Assembly (NCBI RefSeq): GCF_031755915.1
Contig: NC_083379.1
Coordinates: 26,350,001 to 26,414,000, forward strand
DNA from: Ziziphus jujuba
Lineage: Eukaryota > Streptophyta > Magnoliopsida > Rosales > Rhamnaceae
DNA: 64,000 nucleotides
Reading direction: 5' to 3'
A program made the translations under genes and the position numbers. This document shows, piece by piece, positions 36,130-46,200 of this stretch. The notes below the pieces were generated by a model that was not told the origin of the DNA, ran no database searches, and saw only the letters and a list, made by a program, of their open reading frames with translations. The first letter of the stretch is position 1. Each line of letters starts with the position of its first letter.

Positions 36130-37340
36130 AGGGAGAGTAGCATCCCTACTTGCAAGCGGCTATGGACATTTAACATAAAGTCATGAAAATGGATCCTCTT
36201 TTTCCTCCAACTGTATGGCCTGAGAAAGCAAAATTTCACAATGATGAGAATAAAGTAACAAAAAATAATTGCCAGCACTTTTAATATCTGCTTATGATTA
36301 GGTTTACCATAATTTTTATCTTAATATTCTGGGTCAAATAGAGACACATCTAGGCAATGAAACAACTGCATATGAATTTTTAACTTACAATTGGTCAAAA
36401 AACAAGTCCATTAACATGGTTTTTCCAGTGCCCACTCCACCATACAGATAGAGACCTTTAACAGGTGAGTATGAAGACTGTGGGATGAAACGAGACCACA
36501 GCCACCTACTCCTGAGAGCAAGAAATAGATGATATGATGGATCAGACAAGGACTAAAGCAGGGACAATCTGTTCCAAATAAAGGAACACAAAGTGAAAGA
36601 GTTACCTTCCAGCCTTCTCCGAAGCCGTATACCTATCCAACCGGCAGGCATCCGCTGACTCAACCAGCTCGTCAAAGAGCCTCTGAAGTTCTCTTAAGGT
36701 GCCTAGCTGCAAAATTATCTTTCATTCAGCATTCAACTATTACACAGATAGTTATTCAGCCGCTATACATCCAGTTACAAACCATTCACTATTAAGAAAC
36801 CTATTCACAGTCGAATTATGAATTTGATCTACTGAAGTGAAGCTGAATTCGTAGATTATGCACATTATGAAACAGAACTTGTTAGATATGCACAGACTGC
36901 TAAATTCTTGGTATACCTGGCAAGCATCTCCATCGACAAGTTCACCTGCAGCAATTTTCCGTTCGTACTCAACGAGAGGTCCTCCTCTGTTCACATCTGC
37001 CATGGGAAAAATACCAAACACAAATATCATGTTCAATTTCTTCAGAAGTTTAATTTTTCACTTAATATGCGAATTGAAATAATTTATTTAAAAAAAAAAA
37101 AAAAAGAATGAAATAACCTCCATTAGTAACTTTAACAGCATCAACTGAGAGAGCTCTTGAGACCATAAACGTGGGGTGGTCTCGAAATCGATGAATTTCA
37201 GCATTGCTTTTGAGCTCGTAAGCAAACCCAGAATTGAAGTGTATCAACTGCTTCCTCCTCGTAAAATTACTCGAGTAAGTGCATGCTTGTTGTCGCAAAG
37301 CTGATCGAAAATGTCGAACAGATCGAACTAATGCTCTCAT
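31838..37340 (-). CDS. AFG1/LACE1-type mitochondrial ATPase, 14 exons
   Basis: Exons are 37340-37118, 36996-36917, 36706-36606, 36511-36389, 36219-36150, 35545-35459, 35351-35286, 35134-35042, 34660-34604, 34507-34379, 34299-34209, 33903-33815, 32869-32676 and 31904-31838. All use GT-AG borders, phases agree and the sum is 1470 nt (489 residues plus stop). The N-terminus (MRALVRSVRHFRSALRQQA) is Arg-rich without acids, a likely mitochondrial presequence. AFG1 signatures: GPLVEYERKIAAGEL, Walker A GGVGTGKT (about 159-166), RIHFHDFMLNVHSRLQ, Walker B ILLCLDEF (220-227), sensor STSNRAPDKLYEGGLQRELF (from 254), and ADYFGLFKNFHTLVLDGVPI near the C-terminus. In yeast and animals AFG1/LACE1 acts at the inner membrane in turnover of respiratory-chain subunits; the same role here is inferred. 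The start is the only Met giving the presequence. It looks intact. Confidence 0.95.
36053..36137. repeat. Compound GT/AG microsatellite in AFG1 intron 5
   Basis: A GT run of about 13 repeats is followed by about 18 AG repeats and GGGA repeats. On the transcript strand this is a long CT-rich then CA-rich tract beginning about 13 bases after the exon 5 donor (GT at 36149-36148). A second short GTGTGTGAGAGAGTG piece with flanking duplication lies at 35958-35975. Confidence 0.95.
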
Positions 37341-38060
37341 TTTTCAATCCAGCCAGCTTCAAAAGCTGTTTGGTTGGTCCAAACAATTAGACACGGCCCT
37401 GAAACAAAAAGAAGGTAGAAATTTCCACAGTTAATGCAAAACACACTTTCATAGTTCATGAAGGAACAAAGAAATTAAATTAATGAAAATGATTTCGAAT
37501 ATATTAACAGACTACAAATTTTATTAAAAACTCGATAAATATGAATCAGTTTCTTTATGATAATAATTAATTGAGAATAAGCTCTTTTTTTTCCCAAGGA
37601 AATCATTCCCAAAAAACCCAAAAAAAAAAAAGCATAAATTAAAATACCCTTTATAATTTACCAAAACTAATAATGAAAAATTAGAAAGAATAAATAAATA
37701 AATATATACACATACAAAATCGCCCAATTAAGGTAATTGTTCCAATTTTTTTAATTAAAAAACAAAAGAAAATTCCGACAAAAAGGCAGGAACGCACCTG
37801 AACGGAAAAATGAAAGTCCCAGAACTGAAAAACCCAAAATCTCTGGGTCTTTCAGTGGGAAAATTAATTGTTGGTTTACCAGAAGCGAGGACGAAAAGAA
37901 AAGAAACAAAATAAGAAAAGGAAAAAGAAAGAAAAAAAAGGGAAAAAAAAGTCGTTTCTTTGCTGATGCTTGTCTTGTTAAAAGCACACCAAATAGAGAT
38001 AGCCCTAAGAATTAGGAGGGGGAGAGAGAATGAGAGTGATCTAAGGGGAGAATAATAATA
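37341..38060 (-). other. AFG1 5'UTR with a candidate intron
   Basis: On the minus strand CCGTTCAG|GTGCG at 37798/37797 is a good donor, and TTTTTGTTTCAG|GG at 37399/37398 is a good acceptor with a pyrimidine tract. This would make a 399-bp 5'UTR intron (37399-37797), leaving a 58-base leader segment next to the ATG. The first exon would lie in the purine- and pyrimidine-rich stretch at about 37798-38050. Inference from splice-site shape only. Confidence 0.5.
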
Positions 38061-38146
38061 GAAACAAAATCTCCGACTTCATAGATGTTTTTACTTTTTG
38101 CCTTCTGCACCTTGGGACCTTGACTCGTTTATGCAATAATCCTATC

Positions 38147-38372
38147 TGACTCACCTCACGTCATTACTTTTTCCGCTCCAACATTTTCACATTTTTTTTA
38201 TATATATATTTTTTTTATTCGGGATTTGTGTTTGTGAGTCCCAAAAAAAAAAAAAATACATATATGTGTTTTCCTTTTTCCGAGAAAATGGCATATTTCT
38301 CCGGGATAGGCAGTAGATGGAGAGGAACAGGGGAGTTGGTGGGCCCATGTCGTGTATCTCACCGATCACGTG
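38147..38372. promoter_or_regulatory. Cluster of candidate promoter motifs upstream of AFG1
   Basis: TGACTCA (38147-38153) and CACGTCA (38157-38163) are bZIP-type motifs. TGGGCC (38340-38345, also TGGGCCC on the minus strand) matches the site II element common in plant nuclear genes for mitochondrial proteins. CACGTG (38367-38372) is a perfect G-box. Short motifs occur by chance, so the cluster is only suggestive. Confidence 0.3.
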
Positions 38373-38539
38373 TCGCCATAATTCTTAATGTATGTTGTGT
38401 TTGTGGGGCTTTTTTTTTCCTAATAACGGATATATATTTTTATTTTTTATCATTTCAATAAAACCTAATTCAAAAAGGAAAGGCGTGTCTCATAATCATG
38501 ATTTGCTGTTTTGGTAATTTATAACCATTTTCCCATAAT

Positions 38540-39620
38540 GTTTTTATATCATAAAAATATTAAAAATTTAAATAAAAAAATATTAAAAAATATTAAATAT
38601 TAATAAAAATTTATAAAAAATTATTGACAATTTGCTTTAAAAATAAATTTTTTTATTAAAATTTTAATATTAACTAATTTAATTAATTAATTATTAAATT
38701 AATTATTAAAATTATAAAAATATTGAAAGATATTATAATTTTTTAATCAATTAATTTATAATAAATATTAATAATTAAAAATATATTACTATTAATAAAA
38801 AAATATATATTCAAAAAATTATTTATTAATTAAATTATATAAAATAATTATTACAATTATATAATATTTTATAAATATTAAAAAAATTTCTAAGCATTGA
38901 GAATTGTTTTTATATTCCAAATTCTTATTGTAAAATGTAAAATGTAATTTTATATATAATTATTAATATATTATTGATATCAAAATTTTAAATATTATTT
39001 TGAAAAAAAATATATTTTTTACATATTTTTCAATTTTTGTTACATTCTAATTTTTATTTACTTTACAATATTTATATAAATATTAAATTTATTATTATAA
39101 AAAATAATAATAAATAGGTAAATTTGTAATTTATAATATTAATTTTTTCTAAAAATATAATAGATAAATTTGTCTAATATAATTTTGGATATTATTTGTT
39201 AAATATAAATTTTTTTATTTTTATTTGCTTAATTATTAGAAGATAATTAAAAAAAACTATTAATAATATTAATTTAGCAAAAAGTTTTACTGAACATTAA
39301 TAACATTCATAAAAAATTTTGATAAAATGATTTAACAAAAAAATCATAGATATTTCCAAAATTTTTATGAAAATTTAATTTAAATTTATAAAAATTCAAA
39401 TGAAAATTTTTATAGAAATTATGGATTTTTTAACCAAATTATGAAGAATTTAATGTAAATATAATAATGAAAATTTCTATAGAAATTATAAAAAAATATC
39501 GAAAATTTATGTGAATATTATGGAAATTAAATCCATTTTTATTTGGAAGCTAAATTTCTTTTCCATGTATTTAAAAAATAAATTTTTTTAAAAAAATTAC
39601 GATATTTTAAACTATATTTT
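38540..39620. repeat. AT-rich dispersed repeat, copy 1
   Basis: Extremely AT-rich. Ordered words such as AAATATTGAAAGATATTATA, TAAAATAATTATTACAATTA, GAACATTAATAACATTCATA and ATAGAAATTATGGATTTTTT recur in the same order at about 45.05-46.20 kb and 53.68-54.68 kb. No coding was seen. Confidence 0.65.
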
Positions 39621-39684
39621 TAACCTATAATCTTTTTTTTTTTTTTATGTTTTATATAAGTATCTTGTATATAAATGACATATC

Positions 39685-40213
39685 AATTGAGTCCATTAAA
39701 TTAATATTGATGCAACATTGTCAATCTTCTCAAGGGTGTGTTGGGATTGACATCATAGTTCATAATGCTAATGGTGAATGGGTGCTCTGAATAAGCCATT
39801 TAATGCTAGGTGGAGTGTTCTAACGGTGGAACTTGCTGTAATAAAGGAAGCAATTTTGTTCTGTTTAGAGGCCGGTTTTACAGGGGGTGCTATTGAAAGT
39901 AACTCACAGTTAGCAATTCAATAGTTGCACATCTGATCTTTGTTTAAATGCTAATTGATATTTAGTGGACGAAATTAGAGGGTTATTTTCTATTCATAAT
40001 GGATTTTATTGTACTTTTGTGGGTACGAAAGCTAACAGTGTGACTCATCAGTTGGCACATTAGTTTTAGACTATTATGAATCTTGGCATCAGCTAAGGCC
40101 ACAATGGCTGTCTCCGGCCTTATTGTTTGATGTATGCAACTCTGTTGCAGTAATGAAATTGTTGTTCCTTTATTTAACACAATAAATAAATAAACTAACT
40201 GAGCCAATTAAAT
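39685..40213 (+). pseudogene. RNase H-like (RVT_3) domain remnant, possible LINE 3' end
   Basis: Plus-strand reading gives FNARWSVLTVELAVIKEAIL, FCLEAGFTGGAIESNSQLAI and, after stops and frame changes, WLSPALLFDVCNS. This is the RNase H-like domain typical of plant LINE-type polyproteins and their relatives, with several internal stops. Imperfect flanking repeats AATTGAGTCCATTAAAT (39685) and AACTGAGCCAATTAAAT (40197) could be a target-site duplication. The right copy follows an AATAAATAAATAAA tail, which fits a 5'-truncated LINE insertion. Confidence 0.7.
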
Positions 40214-40439
40214 CTGTAATTGTATGGGTGACCAAAGTCAACCTCATTTATACTTATAAAGAATGTAAGTAATAACTAGCTGAAAACCTCATAGGTATAT
40301 CATATCATTAATATCAATTGACATGTGTAAAAAATAATAATAATAATAATTAAATTTAAAATATCCAATTAATCTTTTAGAGAATATTTCATTTACACTT
40401 TTGAAGTTATGGATAAATATAAAAACATTCATTATGTTT

Positions 40440-41520
40440 TTAATCATATTATCCATACTCTCTTAAAAAATTTGAATTACCTTTATACCCTTATTTAAGT
40501 TAAATTAATTTTAAAATTCCTTCTATTTTTTTGCAATAATTAATTTGAAATTCTTTTTATAATTTAAATTAATTATTATTTTGAAAATTAATCAAAATTG
40601 GTTTAAATTTGTTAAAATTAACAAAAATATCCAAAATTGCATTTTAATACCCTTTCATTTTTAGTTTTTTTTCATTTTTCCAATTAAATTTAGTAAAATA
40701 GATTAGCGAACTAAAAAAACTTACAACCAAAATAAATTCTAAAAACTAACTAGTTAATCCAACCAAACATCACAAATGTAATTTTTTTTAATAAAAATTT
40801 TACTTTTTCAACAAAAATTACATTATTTTATAAAAAATAATTGATCACTCTTTTTTTTATACGTCTTTATATTTTGTTATTTTATTTTGATTCTATGTAA
40901 TATGTACAGGTTGTTAATTTTATTTTTTATTAAAAGAATAATAGTTCCCTCTTAAATAAGTTTATAAAATTTTAAGTTTCATTACAAAATAGTAGTATGA
41001 AAAAACGTTATAAACTTTGGACAGAAAATTAACATTTTATAAACTTTTTTTAAGAGATAACTATTATTTTTTAATAGATTAGTAAAATATTAAAAAATGC
41101 CAATATATTTTTTTTCAAAAAATAAAAATAATAATATGTACATATTATAGAGATTCAAATAAAATAAAAGAAAATCATAAAAACAAGTCATAAAGTAATT
41201 TTCATAAAATAATATAATTTTTGTTTTGGAAAAGTAAAATTTTTATAAAAAAAAATACATTTGTGTTGTTTGGTTGGATTAAATGGTGAGTTTTTAGATT
41301 TTATTTTGGCTCCAAATTGTTTTAGTTTCTAATATGTTTTAAAGAATTTAATTGGAAAAAAAAATTACAGGTTACAAAAGTACAATTTTAGATGGTTTGG
41401 GTTAATTTCAACGTATTGGAATCAATTTGAAAAAAAAATAGAAATTTAAAAAATATGAGATATAAGGGTAAAAAAATTGTAGAGTCCACTATCTGAATAA
41501 TTGTAAAGAGTATTAAAGTA
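40440..41520. repeat. Kilobase-scale imperfect palindrome
   Basis: The left arm (about 40440-40960) is the reverse complement of the right arm (about 41045-41520), centred near 41005-41018. Anchors: AATCCAACCAAACATCACAA at 40757 against TTGTGTTGTTTGGTTGGATT at 41261; AATAGTTCCCTCTTA at 40940 against TAAGAGATAACTATT at 41051; TTTATACCCTTAT against ATATAAGGGTAAA at 41460. The loop is under about 100 bases. It resembles a foldback or MITE-like element; no target duplication was established. Confidence 0.8.
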
Positions 41521-41776
41521 TAATTATATATAAAAATTATCTAATAAGATGTTTTTTAACGTCATAATAAAATTACATTAAAAATATGATTAATTATAAT
41601 AAAAATATTTTAAAAATTATATATATGTGTAGTAGATTTTAATTTGGTTTGTGTTAAACATTTTCTAAAATGAACCAAATTGATTATAAATCAAAAGTTG
41701 AACCGAACCACATCAACTCATCAACTCGACTTGGTCAATTCGAATAGGTTTATGTCCACCTTTATTATACATAATT

Positions 41777-42325
41777 AGGGATGTCAATTTGCCCCACCCA
41801 TCCCCGAAACCGTGGTGCACCGCCCCTAACGGGGCGGTTTTTCCCCGAAAATTAGGGGATGCGGGGCGGGCTCGGGGCAAATACCTAAAAATCGAGTCGG
41901 AGACGGGCCGGAGACAGGGAATAATAACCCCGCCCCGATATATATATATATATATATATTTATTATTTTTTTTATAAAATTTTATTTATGTAAAATCATT
42001 TTCTTCTTTTTTTTTATTTATTTTTCTAAATATGTATTTTATTATAATTATAAATTTGTTCCTTGATGTATTTTATTATATTTTTATTGCATTGTAGTCA
42101 TTTTCTTTATATTTTAATCATAAAATAATTTTTTTATATAAAATTTTTAAAAAAATATCAATTAAAAAACAAAATGGGGAAAACCTTCCCACCCACTCCA
42201 CAAAATCCCCAATCCCGCCCCGCACCTAAAAAAACGAGAAAAATTGCGGAGATGGGATGTAAAATTCCCCGCGAGAACGGGAACGGAATTTTAAAAACCG
42301 GCCCCGTCCCATCCCGCTACATAAT
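41777..42325. repeat. GC-rich plant repeat island with AT-rich core
   Basis: It starts TAGGGATGTCAATTTG, then C/G-rich sequence (CCCC, GGGGCGG, CCGGAG phrases) to 41937, then a TA run and AT-rich core (41938-42170), then a second GC-rich part (AATCCCGCCCCGCACC, CCCCGTCCCATCCCGC) to about 42325. I associate the GGGATG(G/T)CAA plus GGGGCGGGG layout with a recurrent plant repeat. The expected inverted right end is not visible, so this copy may be truncated. Confidence 0.55.
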
Positions 42326-43977
42326 CTTAACTTTTCAAGAATTATTGTTGGTTTGATTTTTAACAATCCGATGGACTAAATTCAACTACTACAACAAGTT
42401 CAACCACATAAATAAAATTTAAAAGATTTCATGGTTTTTATGTTTTAATTAATTTTTTTAAAATTTTTATGTATAAATCCTAAGTCCTAAGTTAGGAGGT
42501 TTTGTTCTCACAACAACTCGGCATTCCTTGATTAGACGGCCTTCTTTTTGTCAATCATGTTTCCATTTTTTCACTAATCCAAAAAATTTAACTTATAGTT
42601 TATTTTTCTATAAAAGGAAAAAGGAAAAAAAAATGTTGCTGGTTGAGGGAAAAATAAATAAATAAATAAATAAAAGGTCGACATCTAAAGTCTGAACACC
42701 CTTGAATCATCTTATTCGCCAGATATACCTGTATCACACCTACACGTATCAAATATATCATGTTATATTATATTATAGAAAAATAAAATCCAAATAAAAT
42801 TTCCGGTTCCACAAAAATATTTCATTCTTTTCCATCAATAGTTATATGCAATGCCAAATTAATAAAAATCTTTAAAAGAATAATGCTAGTTGTCTTTATT
42901 ATTGACTATTTATATTTTGTGTAAAAATTTAATTAATTTATTGAAAAGGATTTATATTCTCATATTAATTTTTTTAATTTAAAAAGTACAAATATAGATA
43001 AGTACAACTAATTGGTACCTGAAAATTCAGATCAATAATGATGATCATAACAATCACAAATAATAAACTCAACTTTCAATATCAATGCATTTCCATCCAA
43101 TGACCCATTCTATCCCTGGAAATGTAGCTGCCAATTGATTTTCTTTGTGATATGAAACAGCAAAAATGATTAAAAAAGGGCTAACTCTTTGAGATTCGGT
43201 ATTTGAAATGGATGGTTTAATTTCTTTTACCTCAAAAAGTAGTGGCTCTAAAGTTCCCAAATCCAAGATTCCCCAGAACTTGGATTCGAATAATGTTCCC
43301 AAAACCCCCCCCCGCCCCCCCCCCCCCCCCCCCCAAAAAAAAAAAAAAAAGTGGGTTCGTATTGGGTAAAATATTTAATTTTTTTACTGTTTATCTAGGA
43401 GAGTACAACTAACACGATCATTTTTTTGGGTCCTGAACGTTTAAAACATGTACGTTTGTATTTGTGAATAAATTATAAGTTGAAATTAAAGAAAAATGAT
43501 GTGTCACGTTGTACATATAATAACGTGCAGGCATCCTATTGCGTGCCATAGATGTTTCCTGAACCTAGAAGCCATTGAATTTGTCATGTGAAAATGTCAT
43601 TTGCACATTGACACAAGGCCACAAATGCAGGGACATGGGTCTTCTTTCCTTCTTTTCCTCCCCATCCCTCTTAACCTCTAATATTAAAATTGTATAGAAA
43701 TAATTTCAAAAGTTTCCTTTTTAATTTGAAAATGTTTTTCTAAAAGTTAATTATTGATTAGGAATTTTATACCTATAACGAATTGAATTTTAAATTTTAA
43801 AATTATTTAAATTAAATTTTAAATTTTCAAATCTATTGTAAATCAATCTAATTAATTAATAATGTTAATTTTACTATTAGATGATATTAGTAGGACATTA
43901 TACTTTATTTTTAATAAAATTAAAAATTTTAAAAGTAATTTTTTATTTAATTTTTATATTTTTTATTTGAAATATTC
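42326..43977. other. Intergenic DNA with a poly-C/poly-A junction
   Basis: AT-rich with no recognisable gene. The notable feature is a cytosine run at 43305-43334 (9 C, one G, 20 C) followed directly by 16 A (43335-43350). Confidence 0.5.
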
Positions 43978-44870
43978 TATCCATTTCTATTTTATTTGAA
44001 ATAAAATTTAAAAAAATTAAATATTTTTTGATCAAAAATAAAAATAAAAATAAAATTGGAATTTTTGGTCTAATTAAAAAGTTTTATTGAACCAAATATC
44101 TAATAAAATAATTTTATTATGTCAAAAATTAATAACATTTTTTTTACGCATAAATCATAAAAAAATTTAGACTAAAATTAAAAAAATAGAAATTAGACTT
44201 AAAATTAGATAACAATAAAAATAAAACTAAAATTGGAATTTTTACTCTACTAAAAATATTTTTATTAGACCAAAAATTAAATAAAATAATTTTAGACCAA
44301 AAATTTATAATAATTTTTTATGAATACACCATAAAAAAAATAAAAATTAGACAAAAATAAAAATAAATATAAATATAAATTTTAATTGTTATGCTTTTCT
44401 TATTTTGGTCTAATATAAAAAAAAATATTTATTTTATTGATTTTATTTTTATTTTATTTTTATTTGATCTAACAATTACTTTTATTATTTTTACATCATT
44501 ATCTTTTTAAGCAAAAAATGTTCATTCTATTTCTGATTTTTCTATGACTATTCATTGTTTATAGAATCCTATTTTTATACCAAATAAAAAATCATAAAAA
44601 TTTAAATTTATTTTAATTTTTGGTCTAATTTTTATTTTTTTATTTTGGACTTTTTTTATGGTTTGGTCATAAAAAATTATTATTAATTTATGGTCCATTA
44701 AAATAATTTTATTTAATTTTTGATTTAATGAAATTAGTTTTATTAAACAAAATTCCAAATTTTTTGGGTCTAATTTAAGTTTAAAAAAATATTCAATTTC
44801 TTTGAAATTTTAGTCTAAATAAAATAAAATTGGATACTATTTTTTGAATAAAAAACTATAAATATAAAAT
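43978..44870. repeat. AT-rich foldback element with duplicated left arm
   Basis: The phrase TTAGACCAAAAATT with ATAATAATTTTTTATGA and CATAAAAAAAATAAAAATTAGAC (in pieces) at 44260-44360 is matched as reverse complement at 44630-44740. A more diverged copy of the left arm lies at 44030-44170. The outer parts (about 43985 and 44850) are also weakly complementary. It looks like a MITE-like or foldback insertion with one arm duplicated. Confidence 0.65.
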
Positions 44871-45049
44871 GGAAAAATAAGAAATTTATTTTTTCAATTG
44901 CCGAAAAATGAATCATGATGTCAACATGACATCATGTTGATATCATCTAACTGTAAAATTAATGCTATTAGTGATTTGGATTGTTTTGAAACATATTTGA
45001 AATTTAAAAGTTCAATTCAAGTAATTTCAAACTTTAAGAAATACCAAAA

Positions 45050-46200
45050 TTTCAGTATAGATGAAAATATCAAAAGTTTAAAATATAAAAATATTTATAA
45101 AAACATAAAAAATTATTGAATATAGGTAAAAACTTATAAAAAATTATGAAAATTGATATAATTTTTTTTAAAAAATAGAAATTTTTATTGAAACTCAAGA
45201 ATCAACTTATTTAATCAATTAATTATCAAATTGATTATAAAAATTATAAAAATATTGAACGAATATTATATTTCTCTTAATAAATCGATGTGTAGTATGT
45301 GTTAATAGTTATAATAGTATATTATTAATAAAAATAATGCAAAAGAATACATATTTGATAAAATTAATTATTAAGTAAAATATTTAAAACAATTATTACA
45401 ATTACGTTAGATTTCATAAATGTTATCTGAATACCACATAGAACTCCTAGGTAGTCAAAAATTGTTAGTCATTTCCTACATATCTTCAATTTTTTTTGAC
45501 ATTCTATATTTTTTTTTAAATGAACTTAATTTATTAATAAGAGATTGCAAATGCATCATTTCTAAGCACACATGCCTCTCCTTTGAGCAAATAGAATGAT
45601 TAGAAAAAGTGAGGGAGAACCTAGCTAATTTGTGAGATATGTATTTGAGGCTCTGGGAGAAAAGTTATATATAAAAATACCAAAAGTTTGAAGCCTTCTC
45701 TTTAACTTTTTCTACCACAAAACATTCAAGAGTTAAAAGATCTTGGTGATTACTGCTTGGAAGGAATTTGATTTAATTAGACCTTTATGGAAAAGATGGA
45801 AACCATGTTGAATTGTAAAATCACAACATTCTCAGATTGCTAACAGCTCAACAATTATATAATAATTGGTATATAAGCTTTATCCATATGTTTTAAATTT
45901 TTATTAAACATCAGTAATATTTATAAACATTTTAATAGACAAATTAAATTTAATGCATGTTTTCAAAATTTGTATGAAAATTTTTTAAAATTATAAAATT
46001 TTAATTGGATTATAAATGAATTAATATCAATATGTTAATAGAAATTTCCATTGAAATTATAGAGAAATATCGAAAATTTTGATGTACATTGTGAAAGTTA
46101 TACTTATTTCCATTTTGGATTTAAATTTCCTTTTCACCCTATAGAAAAATGAAAATTTAAGTGAAATTTCCACAAAAATTTTAGTTTTTTAAACTTTGGT
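45050..46200. repeat. AT-rich dispersed repeat, copy 2 (interrupted)
   Basis: Shares ordered words with copies at 38.5 and 53.7 kb: AAAAATATTGAACGAATATTA, ACATATTTGATAAA, AACAATTATTACAATTA, then GAACTCCTAGGTAGTCAAAA. After a roughly 430-bp interruption (about 45465-45885) it resumes with AACATCAGTAATATTTATAA and AATATCGAAAATTTTGATG. Confidence 0.7.
45465..45885 (-). pseudogene. Possible RNase H/LINE 3' fragment inside repeat copy 2
   Basis: Minus-strand reading gives ISHKLARFSLTFSNHSICSK, reminiscent of the end of the LINE-associated RNase H domain (a VAHxLARFAL-type block). Upstream parts are unreadable. An A/T-rich end near 45510-45540 could be a degraded 3' tail. It interrupts the AT-rich dispersed repeat, so it arrived later. 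The protein similarity is weak. Confidence 0.35.

Noticed and set aside
36030..36278. Minus-strand frame with Leu/Ser and His/Thr runs
   Set aside because: It is the AFG1 exon 5 frame read on into the intron microsatellite; the run is not coding.
41789..42356. Short frames in the GC-rich island
   Set aside because: GC-rich repeat composition lowers stop frequency; no protein similarity was seen.
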